In this document: positions 10,976 through 21,662 of the stretch, piece after piece | Layout: each line of letters starts with the position of its first letter | How positions within the stretch are numbered: the stretch's first letter is position 1 | Source of the DNA: Cytospora piceicola | Lineage: Eukaryota > Ascomycota > Sordariomycetes > Diaporthales > Cytosporaceae | Assembly (NCBI GenBank): GCA_023375675.1 | Contig: JALQBC010000013.1 | Span: 868,001-932,000 of the forward strand | Length of the DNA: 64,000 nucleotides | Reading direction: 5' to 3' | Translations under genes and position numbers: made by a program | Notes under the pieces: generated by a model | What the model was told of the DNA's origin: nothing | What the model saw: only the letters and a program-made list of their open reading frames with translations | The model's database searches: none

Positions 10976-12289
10976 TTATGAGTCGATTGCTGACTTTTTG
11001 GAAACCCCAGAGCCACGCCCACCAAATCCCCAGCCGATCTGTTTCGCAACATAGATCGAGATATCCAAGTCCTCGGCCCAGTGCCACACCAGAGCCGGGT
11101 CCTTCTGGAACATGCGTCCAGCGAAGATAACGTCGAGAGGAGTGTCGCTCGTGAGGATCTCCTCGGCTTGCTTGCCCTCTGTGATGGTGCCAACGGCCGA
11201 GAGGAGAATCTTGTCGCCCAGAGCCTTCTTGATCTCCTTGGACATTGGGGCCTGGTAGCCTGGGCCGCCAAAGAACTTCGCCGAGGGGTGCATGCCGCCG
11301 GAGGACACGTCAATCAGGTCAACGCCACGCTCTGCGAGCAGCTCGGACAGCTTGATGCTATCCTTGACAGTCCAGCTCTCAGGGAACTCAGGGTTGTTCT
11401 CCAACCAGTCCGTGGCGCTGATGCGGTAGAACAGAGGCATCCCTTCGGGGATAGCAGCCCGGACACCCTCCGCGATCTCCAGTGACAAACGCACCCGGTT
11501 CTCAAAGCTGCCACCGTACTTGTCCGTCCGCTTGTTGGAGACGGGAGACATGAACGAGTGCAGGAGGTAGCCGTGAGCGTTGTGTATCTCGACCACATCG
11601 AAACCGGCCTTGACAGCACGCTGAGCGCCGCGGATGAAGTCGGCCTTGACCTCCTCGATCTCCTTGAGCGTCATCTCGCGGGGGTTGCAGTACTTGTCGG
11701 AAAAGGGGATGGCGCTGGGCGCGATGACGTCGTCGGGCCAACCGTTGACATCCTTGTCGGCGACGCTGCCGTAGCTGAGCCAGGGCGTGACGGTGCTGGC
11801 CTTGCGGCCGCCGTGGCCGAGCTGGATGCCGATCTTCTGGCTCTGGGAGTGGGCGAACTGCGTGAGCTGCATGAGGCCCGGGATGTGCGCATCCGACCAG
11901 ATGCCCGCGTCCTCGGGGGTGATGCGACCGCGGGCCTGCACCGCCGAGGCCTCTATGATGGAGAGGCCAGGCCCCCGGGAGATGATGCCGCCCAGGTGGG
12001 CGGTGTTCCAAGGCTGCTGGAAGCCGTCGAGGCAGGAGTATTGGCACAGGGGGGAGAGGAAGATGCGGTTCTGGAAGGTCACGTCGCGGATCTTGATGGG
12101 GGTGAAGAGCTTCGGGATGGGAGTGCCGTTGGGTTGAGGGTCGAGAGCCGTTCCAGAAGGAGGGTCTTGAGCCGGCGTGAAGAATGGTACGCCATCGGCA
12201 GGCTTGTTGTACGGAGAGGGCTTGCTCGCGGCCTGGCTGGGAGGCACAACCGGCTTGGTGATCGGCACCACGAATTGGTTGGTCGACAT
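10976..12289 (-). CDS. Old Yellow Enzyme family NAD(P)H:flavin oxidoreductase (class III, YqjM-like)
   Basis: Single-exon gene of 437 residues. It should be an FMN-dependent ene-reductase that reduces activated C=C bonds with NAD(P)H. The barrel starts near residue 58. Visible class III marks are the flavin-site cysteine (SPLCQYS, Cys82), the QLGHGGRKA loop (156-164), the substrate-anchoring HxxH pair (IHNAHGYLLHSF, His236 and His239), the RTDKYGGSFENR signature (254-265) and the C-terminal phosphate-binding segment (SAVGTI ... IFAGRMF). An N-terminal extension of about 57 Pro-rich residues precedes the barrel and no signal peptide is seen, so it is likely cytosolic. It diverges from the LCCL gene across 535 bases. 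The physiological substrate is unknown; in fungi such enzymes serve detoxification or secondary metabolism. Confidence 0.9.
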   Translation of the reverse strand: MSTNQFVVPITKPVVPPSQAASKPSPYNKPADGVPFFTPAQDPPSGTALDPQPNGTPIPKLFTPIKIRDVTFQNRIFLSPLCQYSCLDGFQQPWNTAHLGGIISRGPGLSIIEASAVQARGRITPEDAGIWSDAHIPGLMQLTQFAHSQSQKIGIQLGHGGRKASTVTPWLSYGSVADKDVNGWPDDVIAPSAIPFSDKYCNPREMTLKEIEEVKADFIRGAQRAVKAGFDVVEIHNAHGYLLHSFMSPVSNKRTDKYGGSFENRVRLSLEIAEGVRAAIPEGMPLFYRISATDWLENNPEFPESWTVKDSIKLSELLAERGVDLIDVSSGGMHPSAKFFGGPGYQAPMSKEIKKALGDKILLSAVGTITEGKQAEEILTSDTPLDVIFAGRMFQKDPALVWHWAEDLDISIYVAKQIGWGFGGRGSGVSKKSAIDS

Positions 12290-12824
12290 GTTGTATAATG
12301 AAGGAAGGTATCACAACGAGAGGCAATGACTGCAGGACGAGCTATGTACACGGGCGCGAGTTGGTAGGGAGGGCGTTATTTGGTAAACTTGTCAATCGTT
12401 ATTCAAGCACTTTGGCATTATATGAGGCCACCTGCGAAACTATATAAACAATTGTAGTTCGACGTCGTTTTGATGAGCTGACTAAATGTCGTCAAAGATC
12501 GCCGCTTGGAAATGGGTCTTATGGGGCAATGCGTTTGTCAATGGAAGAGTTTCGAAGGAGCCCCTGGGGGGACACAATGCAATATGGTTACATCGAAGCA
12601 CGACACACTTGTGGGTCTAACATATTTACCCACAGACTCTGTGCAGTACTGTTAGTATCCGGAATCTTTAGGAATCAGAAGTTCGGCCGAACAACGGTCG
12701 AAAATGGCCCAAACGAATGACGACGCGCGGTCTGGAACAACGGCGAACTTCTCGGCCTCCGTGCCAGGTAGATGTGGAGTACGCTGCTTCCACTTGATCC
12801 ACAATACAACCGACACTCGTCAGG
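12290..12824. promoter_or_regulatory. divergent promoter region (OYE / LCCL genes)
   Basis: 535 bases between two start codons facing away from each other. There is no convincing small gene. TATATAAAC at about 12440 is a possible TATA element for the leftward oxidoreductase. Nothing else is recognised. Confidence 0.4.
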
Positions 12825-14784
12825 ATGGCTCTTCTTGGAGAGGCTGAAGACATCGAGAGCGGCACAAGGCAATCCAGTGCTATGGTTCCCGATGAGAACC
12901 GGAAGAGCGCCGATGTTCGCACGAAGAATGCCCAAGCGGACGTGAATGCACGAGGAGATGCGACTCCGCGTGGCAACGCGGTTGCTGACACGTTGATGCG
13001 GCGCATTCCCCAACCTATCCAGAGCAGATGGAATGCAGTCGTGGAATGGCTCCAAGGCCCAGAACCACCGCAGTTGTGGAAGATACGGCCTTTTCTACCC
13101 CGTCTCCAGCAACTGCCTCTGCGTCTCGTGGACAAGTTCTTCCCGAGGCAGTGGCAGCGCATCGCTGCATTGTTCGTCTTCTATATCTGCTGGATCGTCA
13201 CGTTCGGTGCGGTCTTGCACGAGTCGTCTATCGTGGACGATGTCGACGGCTACGGCTCACCAGTTTTGCTCGATTGTGGTACTAGCTTCTGGTATGGCTT
13301 CTCGACGATGATCAGGCACACTCTTCCCTGCATGTGCTAATCAAGAAACCAGGTCTGAGAATAATGGGTGTGGCCTTGATGGTATTTCCTGCCAGCCTTT
13401 CGCGAACAGTTCATTTGCCTTCCGTTGTCCTGCAAGCTGTGCGAGCGAGGAAGTCCTCAACCCTCGCTACGTCGGCGCGCAGGAGGTCATCTACGAGAAT
13501 TTGGTCGTCGGCGGTCCGACCGAGAATCCCTCCTCTGGTGATGCCTCTGGCTTCATGTATCGTGGGGACTCGTTTATTTGCCCAGCTGCCATCCACGCCG
13601 GTATTGTCTCGAATGCGGGAGGTGGCTGTGGTGCAGTCTCTCTCATCGGACAGCGGAGCAACTACCCCAGCGTGACACGAAATGGTATCTCCAGTATTGG
13701 ATTCGACTCGAGCTTCCCGTCTTCCTTCACCTTCACCCAGGGTGGCGTGCCTTGTAGGGATCTCAGATGGCAATTACTTGCTGTCTCGGTCGTCTACACA
13801 GCATTATTATCGCTCTTCACGCGGTCACCTTCAGTCTTCTTTTATTCCATCGTGATTGGGTGTTTTCTCCAGGCAGCCCTTGCCACCGACACTCCTGAAT
13901 ATGCCGATGTCTACACACTGGTTTCCACAGCTATGGGAAAACTCCTGCCAGTGCTGTTTGTTGTGCAAGTCATGTACCAGCTGTACATTCGTCGAACTTT
14001 ATCTAGCCTTGCCGCTCCGGTTGAGAGAACGGTCTTATGGCTCGGTCCTTGTTGGGTTGCCACGCTGGCGGACTACACATTCGAACTCATCCCTTTGCAG
14101 AGGCTCACAAGCCACGACATCAAGCAACAGCCCGGCGCCATTGCATCCCTGGTGGTAATAGTGCTGGTAATATTCTTCATTTTTCTCGGTCAGGCGTGGG
14201 CATTTAGGCGTGAACGTCGGCTGTTGCGGTACTTGGGACTTTACGTGTGTCTGGGAGTTACCATCGGCCTGCTGGCAGCGATACCGAACGAGGATCTTCG
14301 CATACACCACTATATCTTAGGATTGCTACTAATTCCGGGAACCTCGATTCAGACGAGACCCAGCCTTGTGTATCAAGGCATTCTCGTTGGCCTCTTTGTC
14401 AACGGTATCGCGAAGTGGGGTTTCGACGCGATCCTGCAAACAGCGGCCGAACTCCAGGGAGACGCCATCCTGGGCACTGTCATCCCTAATATCACTGCTA
14501 TTAATGTCACAACATCCAACCTAACCTTTAGTTGGCCCGGCTTACCGGACGGCTACAACGGGACAAGTGTCCTAGTTAATGATGTGGAGAGGTATCGATT
14601 TGGGCAAGGAGATACATCCTTCACCTGGCAGAGACTTCCAGAGGATCAATTCTTGCCAGAGTACATGAGATTCGCGTTCTACGCCCTTTCTGCTGCTAGC
14701 GGAATGGAAACTGGTGACTATACAAAGGCTGGAACTTGGTTTGCGAATGGGACGTGGGAACAGATGAAAGCTGGCGCCAGCTAA
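12825..14784 (+). CDS. LCCL domain-containing multi-pass membrane protein
   Basis: Exons 12825-13291 and 13353-14784 give 632 residues. The N-terminal 110 residues are polar and cytoplasmic; the first membrane helix (IAALFVFYICWIVTFGAVL) comes next, followed by a Cys-rich extracytoplasmic LCCL domain (LDCG ... NGCGLDGISCQPF ... FRCPASCAS ... YRGDSFICPAAIHAG ... GGGCGAV). The C-terminal half has about seven further hydrophobic helices and ends in a segment with several N-glycosylation sites (NIT, NVT, NLT, NGT). The length and order match the conserved fungal LCCL membrane proteins, whose function is not established. The intron falls inside the LCCL domain and restores the NNGCGLDGISC motif, which confirms the join. 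It converges on the NUDIX gene, 76 bases apart. Confidence 0.9.
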
Positions 14785-14860
14785 TATTCTCTGTAAAGGA
14801 GTATAGCTTTCATGATTGTGTCATTTCAACGGGAAGGTTTATTATATCGATCAGTCAATA

Positions 14861-16488
14861 CTAAGGCAGTTTCTCCTCGTCCAAGCCGTCCCAAACATTT
14901 AGAATAATGTCCTGCAACATCTTGCTCTCCGGGTCATTGGGAGCCAGTGCCAACCTGAGCGTCCTTCTGGCCCAAGTTACCATTCCCCGTTTGTCCATCT
15001 TCATTACATCCCTGACGAAGGCAGACACTTCACTGTAGAAGAAACGCGGAACGCCTAAGTCGTACATCGCGCGGAATGCAATATGGTCGAGCCTTGTACA
15101 GGTTTGACCCTGGGGACCATACACCATGGGCAGGCCTCGGGCCTGGTTGCCAGCCCTGAGTACAAGGATGTGGTCTTGCCAGTAGTTTCTGCAGTAACCG
15201 GTTGGCGCGGGCCTCTCAGGGGCATGTTGAGGCTGCGTTTTGGTGTCTTGTTTGTTTGGACCGTCCTGGCCGTCCATATCGTGGTCTTCGTTTTCATTTA
15301 CGCCTTGACCGTAGTGTCCAACCCCGACTGGATGACCCGTATCTTGGCTATCATGCTGGGGCAAGTCTGGGTGTACCGCGTCTTGGCCACCAGCGTCGAG
15401 CATGTCGTGGTCGTCATTCTGAGCCAAGCCTTGGTCAACGCCATGAAGAACAGATTGATCAAGTGAGTTGTCAACCCCAGCCAAGTTTTGGTTGTTGTGT
15501 TGATGCACCTGATGTCCGCCATGCTGAACCGTATTTTGGGCGTACTTCTTCTGAGCGGCGTATTCGTCAATCGTGTCGATAACGTCCTGTCCAAGTTCAT
15601 CTTCGTCATCAACTTCGTCGAGTTTATACTTGCTGCCAGTCAGGGCAACTTCTTGGTTGGTATGCTCAAGCTCGTTCTGGCCAATGTTTTGAGGCAAGTC
15701 TTCGTCAACGATTGCCTGAATAAGTATGTCTTCATCATGGTCTTCGTCGAGTATATGGGCACCAGCCGGAACGACGCCTGGGGCGGCATGTTGAACATCG
15801 TCTTGGCCGTCAAGCTGAGGATTTCCTTGATCATTCTGCCCCATGTCGGAGATTTGACCAGTCGTATCAACAAGCGGTGGATAGATAACCTGCAGGAGTT
15901 GAGGCCAAGCCTCCGCAAAAAACGGATGCAGCAGGCGCCGATGGACCTCCTCGACAGGGACCCATTCGACTGCGAGGCCCTCGCCGTCTGTGATGCGCGG
16001 CTCAAAATCTCTCAAGAGGTCGGCGATAATGTAGGTGTATTTCCACGTTCCATGGTCCAGTATCACGAGTTCCTGACGAACAACCATCAAGGGGTCAGGG
16101 CCCCTCGTGCTGCGACGTGGCAGGCCGACCTCCTCTTCTGCCTCACGGATCGCGCATTGCCTGGGGGTCTCACCCCTGTCAAGGGCACCTCCTGGAAGGG
16201 CCCATGTGGTACCGTCATCGGCCCGGTGGTGCAGGATGACCTCTGTCGGTGGGCTGCCTGGCCTGGTCTCATCACGACGGACGAGGAGGAGCCCAGCCGC
16301 ACCCCATCGACCAAAGTGCCGTTGACCGCATACTTCGCATACTATGAACCCTTTTGGTCAGTGATCTGAAGAGAAACAATCCCTCGGTGTGAGGCTTGAA
16401 CCAGGGAGCCCCTTGAGCCGTGTCTCGTGAACCGAGAGACGGACTCAGGCAAGAGCAAAGGGATCGTTCCAGAATACTAACCAGCCAT
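14861..16488 (-). CDS. NUDIX hydrolase fused to a long acidic linker and an unknown C-terminal domain
   Basis: I read a 7-base first exon 16488-16482 (ATG GCT G) and a main exon 16350-14861, 498 residues in total. The start is inferred: the NUDIX frame has no ATG of its own and a stop just upstream, while this join gives [20 protein letters not shown]. The Nudix box is perfect: G, five residues, E, seven residues, REAEEEVGL, at about 16190-16120 ([18 protein letters not shown]). The opening is close to actinobacterial-type Nudix proteins. After the domain (about residue 150) come roughly 215 residues rich in Asp, Gln, His, Asn and Gly, surely disordered, then about 120 ordered residues (from [15 protein letters not shown] to the end) that I do not recognise. 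The reaction would be hydrolysis of an X-linked nucleoside diphosphate; the substrate is unknown. A 293-codon open frame on the opposite strand is a composition shadow. Confidence 0.75.
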
Positions 16489-17568
16489 CTTTTACATTAG
16501 TTCTTGTATTAGGACTGTTTCTTCGGTTGAGTGGGAATTAGAGCCCGGATTCGAACGTTTGGGATGGGTAGAGGACAAAACAATGTTAACACAGAAGAAA
16601 CACCTCAATTAATCCCACAGCATGTGAGCATGTTGGAAGCAGACTTTATTAAAAAGCTATTCGAGAGTTGACATATTATTTGAACTCGGTTGTTTTCCTA
16701 TCCGGTATCCTACTTGGGGTTTGCCATTGTGCCGAGCCCCTTTGTCCTCCAGGTGTGAGAACCCTGGGAAGACACCAACGAGATGACATCCTGGACGGAA
16801 ACGGTCGAGAGTTCTTTGTTGGGACTTTTGAGACAATTCCCCCAACCCGGCTTGGGAAGTTAATACATGCATGTACGACTTTCCTGACCTTGGTTTGGGT
16901 CGAGGATATGGAACCAATACTTCCGACTAGCCCCCCCCCCCGGGTCCGGGAGAACATTTGAAGGACATTGGCTTCGTCTTCACCAGGTCAGTCGACTTCA
17001 ACCAAGTATGTTTTTGTAAATGAGAAGGACCTTCAGAGAGACTTGATACTATTCATTTAAAAAATGATAACTTCAAACATTCCACAATACTTGAAGATAT
17101 GTGACGTATATTTCTATTTCATCTGGACGTTGACTTCAAAAGCCTTGTCGAAAGATATTTGGGGGGGGGTCATCCGAGCCCTAACCCGTTGGTGACCTCG
17201 AAGTGGAGGATGGTGCCGCTACAGCGGCCCAAGATTCCGACGCTCCTGATAATGTACCGACGGCTGTCCAACGTCGTGCCAACGATATCGGACACAGCTT
17301 CTCCGACGGTGCTATTTCCACGAATGACGGCGTCCTACGATGTATGCCAAGTACATGTACAGATGACTGCTGGTATGATGGTCATAAAGCCCATGTATCG
17401 TACACTTTCCCAGCTGTTACGGCAGTTTTGGGGGGTGCATGTGGGGGTGTAATAACGACCGCGTGAAAGGAGGTGCGGCGTTGTGCTGTTGGCCTTATAG
17501 TTCCAGTGATTTCTCCCCTTCAAGAATCTTGAATAATAGCGAGTAACATTCGGTCACCGATAGCCGTT
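16489..17568. other. divergent intergenic region with homopolymer runs
   Basis: 1.1 kb upstream of both the NUDIX gene and the beta-glucosidase. It contains runs of 11 C (16931-16941) and 9 G (17161-17169). An open frame at 17203-17466 ending in a Gly/Ala-rich tail starts only with GTG and has no recognisable relative, so I do not call it. Confidence 0.4.
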
Positions 17569-19059
17569 ATGAGCTACTCAGTCCCTGACTTCGATCCATC
17601 TCTGAAGGGCGCCCTCCCCGCCGACTTCGAATGGGGCTACGCGACCGCCGCAGCGCAAGTCGAAGGGGCCTGGAACAAAGACGGCAAAGGGGTATCGATC
17701 TGGGATACATGGTGTCACGAGGAACCCTCGCGGATAAAGGATGCCAGCACCAACGAAGACGCCGTCCGGTCCTACGACTTCTATAAGGAGGATGTAGCCC
17801 GCATGAAGGAGTACGGGGTGACAGCGTACCGCTTCTCTCTGGCATGGAGCCGGCTCATCCCCCTGGGCGGGAAGGACGACCCTGTCAACGAGATGGGTGT
17901 CGATTACTACAATAAACTCATTGACGAGCTGTTGGCGCACCACATTACTCCATTCGTCACCTTGTTCCACTGGGATATCCCCCAGGAACTGGAGGACCGT
18001 TACGGCGGCATGCTGGATAAGGACAAGTACACGCCTGACTTTGTACGGTACGCACACGTGTGCTTCGAACGCTTCGGTGACCGTGTGAAGAACTGGATTA
18101 CATACAATGAGCCAGGGGTGTATACGCTCGCGGGCTACGCGGCGGGAGTCCATGCACCCGGTCGATCGAGCTACCGCGAGAAGAACGACCAAGGTGACAG
18201 CACCACCGAGCCTTTCATCGTGGCGCACACAGAACTAGTCTCTCACGGTTACGTTTGCGACCTCTACAAGAGGGAGTTCCAGCCTTCACAGAACGGCACC
18301 ATCATGATTACCCTGCACGGCAACTGGTCCGAGCCATGGGATAAGGACGAGCCGAAAGATGTGCAGGCTGCAGAGAGGGCCAACGAGTTCGAGATCGCGT
18401 GGTTTGCCGATCCGCTGTACGGGAAAGGAGAGGTGGACTATCCGGCGAGCATGCGTGAGCAGCTGGATGACAGGCTGCCCAAGTTTACCGAGGAAGAGAA
18501 GAGGTTGATCAGGAATAGTTCCGAGTTCTATGGGATGAACTCGTACACGGCGTTCTACGTGAAGAACCGTGGCGATCAGCCTGCCGACATCAACGACCAC
18601 AAGGGCAACGTGGAGATCTTGGATACCAACAAAGCGGGCGAGAACCGTGGTCTTGAGAGTGACACGCCGTGGCTGCGGACGGCCGAGTGGGGATGGGCCA
18701 AGTTGCTGCGGTGGATCTGGAACCGCTATCAAACACCCATTTTCATCACTGAGAACGGCACAACGGCCAAAGGTGAGCACGACTGGAAGCCCAAGAGCCC
18801 TGGTGACATCCTCGAGGACCCGCACCGTATCGACTTCTACAAGAGGTACCTGACCGCCGTCGCCCAAGCTTCAAAGGAAGGCGTAGTCATCAAGTCATAC
18901 TTCGGGTGGACATTCACCGACAACTGGGAGTGGACTGCTGGCTTCACTGATCGGTTCGGAGCCACGTGGGTGGATTTCGACTCGCCGGAGAAGACGAGAT
19001 ATGCGAAGCGATCGGCTTACTTTTTGAAAGATTTCTTTGGGCATATTATCCAGAAGTAG
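17569..19059 (+). CDS. beta-glucosidase, glycoside hydrolase family 1
   Basis: Single-exon, 496 residues, the usual GH1 length. It hydrolyses terminal beta-D-glucosyl residues from cellobiose and related glucosides with retention. The acid/base glutamate is in ITYNEPG (Glu181) and the nucleophile in IFITENGT (Glu395). Other family marks are FEWGYATAAAQVEGAW near the N-terminus (residues 20-35), YRFSLAWSRLIP (87-98), FHWDIPQEL (133-141) and the glucose-site WTFTDNWEW near the end. There is no signal peptide, so it is an intracellular enzyme, as for the GH1 enzymes that process imported cellobiose during cellulase induction in ascomycetes. ATG 17569 is the family-typical start. Confidence 0.96.
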   Translation: MSYSVPDFDPSLKGALPADFEWGYATAAAQVEGAWNKDGKGVSIWDTWCHEEPSRIKDASTNEDAVRSYDFYKEDVARMKEYGVTAYRFSLAWSRLIPLGGKDDPVNEMGVDYYNKLIDELLAHHITPFVTLFHWDIPQELEDRYGGMLDKDKYTPDFVRYAHVCFERFGDRVKNWITYNEPGVYTLAGYAAGVHAPGRSSYREKNDQGDSTTEPFIVAHTELVSHGYVCDLYKREFQPSQNGTIMITLHGNWSEPWDKDEPKDVQAAERANEFEIAWFADPLYGKGEVDYPASMREQLDDRLPKFTEEEKRLIRNSSEFYGMNSYTAFYVKNRGDQPADINDHKGNVEILDTNKAGENRGLESDTPWLRTAEWGWAKLLRWIWNRYQTPIFITENGTTAKGEHDWKPKSPGDILEDPHRIDFYKRYLTAVAQASKEGVVIKSYFGWTFTDNWEWTAGFTDRFGATWVDFDSPEKTRYAKRSAYFLKDFFGHIIQK

Positions 19060-20761
19060 CTGTTAGTCTGACGGACAAGGAATGGATTCTGATGGCACCT
19101 TGTGGCTCACGTCGATGACAAATTCAAGATCGCGCTGGCTATAAGCAATACATGCGAATACGACATGCGCACTCTTGTCACAACTATACAGGTGCCCAAA
19201 GAGATCAAGCAGTGACTGCTTGCTGCAAGCAGATGTGAAAACGATAGCGGAGGATTAGGCCTTGCGCAAAATTCGTCATACTTGAGCCTTAAGACGACGT
19301 TTGACATATAGTAAGCCCAAGTGACCTAAGGGTAGCGGCCAAGTGATATCTCTCATGGTCAGGTGTTATCTGAACTGGAAAAGCAACCGCTGACAGCGCA
19401 TGTGTTCCGTCGATCCCAATGCACAAGACATTCCCCATGACTGTTGCAGTCATGCGTAGTTACGTCACATACGATTATGTGTCACCCAGGTATGTTGAAC
19501 CTGCGAAGTAATTGGCAGTGCAGTCCAATGTACAAGGAAAATCCGAACAATAAATAACAAGGGTGTCCCCAAATCAGTCATTATCTGTTCTGGTCGAATT
19601 TTCTCTGAAAGAAGCGCCATTCCGCTTTTATTAGACAAAACTCTCCCTGTCCGAGATTTCTATTGGGATTTTCACACTCGAATTACCTGCAACTCAAGAT
19701 GTCTGTCATTGGCATTGCTGTGAGGACCCTTCTTCCCGAGCCCTCCCACAACCCGGACTCTGATACGAAAACTGCTATAGACTACACACCACCCAGAAGA
19801 AGAGGTCGTTCTGGAGGATCAAATTGGAACATCACCCCCCAAGGCCGATCACAGAGGGGTGGGGAACTTGGTATATGGAGGGACGGGTATCCAAGCGTTC
19901 AGCCAAGTGAATCCAGGAGAGGCCCTAGGGAAAGACCAGAAGGTTACTTCGACTGGAGGAAATAGCCATGCCAGTGGAAGGGACAAAGTCAAAGACGAAA
20001 CTGGATAGCCATACAACGTTTGACTAGTCGGAACAAGGAGATACATGGGATCCAACTGGTAGGGACTTTGGGAAGAGAACCTTAGTGGTGCATCGGAGTC
20101 AAGGGCCAGATTTCATTACTTGGGCATATTAGGTTGACGCAGGATTTTCATCTATTGGAGCCGACCATAGATACCCTCCTTGAGTGTTTTCGAGACATAG
20201 TACGTAGTATTATGGAAGACGCAAAACCATTTCCTGCGTCCAGTATAGTTATTAGCTAGTTAGCTAGTCTACCTGGGAACTTGGAGGACGGACACACAGA
20301 CACACACACACACAATAGTTATGGCTGTGATAAAGGTACGCTATAAGACTATACCTATCACATCCGCCCGTCCAATATTTAAGGAGTTTCAACATGATTA
20401 ATTATGTTTCAGGAATCACCCAATGGCATTGCAATCATAATAAACGCGAAGATCAGCTTTCATTAATCCTCTTAACCTAGAACAAGGGTAATCCATAGGC
20501 TGGATGAGCAGGGTGTATCCAAAATCTCTGAGGTGGCCGCCCGAACGTACCCGTGGACTGTCGTACAGCATACCAAGTACATGTCTGCAGGTGCGAAATC
20601 GAACTAACAATCAAGTTTATCCCCTCATCCGATGCTATATAATGAAGCTAACGACTGGTCAAGGATGTGGTTTGCTTGAGACTTGTTTCATCTAACTCTC
20701 GTCTCAACCAAGACCATTCGCAAACGATTTCAAAAACGTCGTATTCAGACTTGGCTTTAAA
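19060..20761. other. intergenic, no confident gene
   Basis: 1.7 kb. An 88-codon ORF at 19699-19965 begins with ATG and is Arg/Gly/Pro-rich, but nothing supports it. A short CA repeat lies at 20301-20314. CTATATAATG near 20635 is a good TATA box for the MCFKK gene, about 125 bases before its start. Confidence 0.4.
20301..20314. repeat. (CA)n microsatellite
   Basis: Seven uninterrupted CA units, preceded by two imperfect ACACA blocks. Confidence 0.9.
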
Positions 20762-21105
20762 ATGTGCTTCAAGAAGGCAAGCACTCGATCATTCATACGA
20801 CCGAAAATCCTGCATCTTACTTACACTAAGGGGCCGCCCCCCTACAGACCGGTTACGATGAAGGAGACATAGCTTCTGCCGGTCCCGGGACCCGCGCGCG
20901 TAGTCGCAAGAGTCCACGCAATGTTAGAACGAGCCCAGGCAGAAACGGAGGATATGTGGTGGCCCCAGGCATACTCAACGGCCCTGATAGCGTCCAGCAG
21001 GGGCAAAGTGGCGGGGGAGGAGGCCACGGGGGTGGAGACCATGGGGGTGGATGGTTTGGTGGTGACGGTGGTGGTGGTGGTGACGGTGGCGGTGGGGCGG
21101 GCTGA
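20762..21105 (+). CDS. small MCFKK / Gly-His-rich protein, copy 1
   Basis: Uncharacterised. Exon 1 (20762-20776) encodes MCFKK; exon 2 (20848-21105) begins TGYDEGDIASAGPG and ends in a Gly-rich tail with His and Asp (GGHGGGDHGGGWFGGDGG), 90 residues in all. The intron (20777-20847) starts GCAAGC and ends CTACAG, a GC-AG intron; no GT donor joins the two coding frames. The reading is supported by the second copy at 25357, where the same MCFKK is followed by a normal GTGAGT intron at the same codon boundary and then SDYDGEK. Small ascomycete proteins starting MCF and followed by a YD motif are a recurring uncharacterised type. The protein has no membrane helix; the cysteine at position 2 could be lipidated, but this is speculation. 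An upstream TATA box supports expression. Confidence 0.6.
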
Positions 21106-21662
21106 GATACTAAAAGTAGCTGTGAGACATGATAAGGAGAAGAAAGCTGAGCAGGTTTCATATACCGCACTAGTAGATGTGTTCAAATGTTGGTAACATG
21201 GAGGTAGTATTAGTCCGGTCATTTCTCATCTTACATTCGATCTTCGCTTATGTGCTGTTGGTTTAGCAGTCTATCAATCGGGATATCCTTTTGCCTTGCA
21301 CAGACAAAGTGCTTGGTTGATACCAACATGCATCTTGGAAGTGGATACGGGTCTTACAGATATCATCTTCGATGCTAAGTGGTCTCTTATATATATAAGG
21401 TCGCAACTGCGACCCTAATGCGTCCTGCACGCCCAGTGTCTGTGGCGTTTTGCTCCTCCACGAATCACTTATCAAAGTCACATGTGAGCGATCCGTTGCT
21501 GCTTTCAACTGCCCCGCTGCTGACATCTACAAAACAATTAAATGCATTGCCCTTCCATGTTGTTTCTGGTTGTTCTTAGCTGAGCTTGACTTGATACAAC
21601 TCAATCAACCAACTTCTTCGCAGTGTACCAGACTTGAATTGGCTTATGCTGTCTACATCCCA
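21106..21662. promoter_or_regulatory. upstream region of the P450 gene
   Basis: 557 bases. A TATATATATAAGG motif at about 21389-21401 is a candidate TATA box. The P450 frame is open upstream to 21450, but those codons do not resemble the family. Confidence 0.4.

Noticed and set aside
11558..12298. 246-codon plus-strand frame and 274-codon alternative minus frame (11502-12326)
   Set aside because: Both overlap the Old Yellow Enzyme gene and are codon-composition shadows.
15488..16369. 293-codon plus-strand open frame
   Set aside because: Antisense to the NUDIX gene and its acidic linker. The sense strand has a perfect Nudix box; the antisense product has no family features.
16520..16570. tRNA-like T-loop (GGATTCGAAC) on the minus strand
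   Set aside because: The flanking bases do not form a T stem and no anticodon arm or acceptor stem can be drawn around it.
17203..17466. 87-codon frame ending in a Gly/Ala-rich tail
   Set aside because: It starts only with GTG, lies in the divergent promoter of the GH1 and NUDIX genes, and has no supporting splice sites.
19699..19965. 88-codon Arg/Gly/Pro-rich frame
   Set aside because: No conserved features and no promoter or splice evidence; plausible as noise in an intergenic region.
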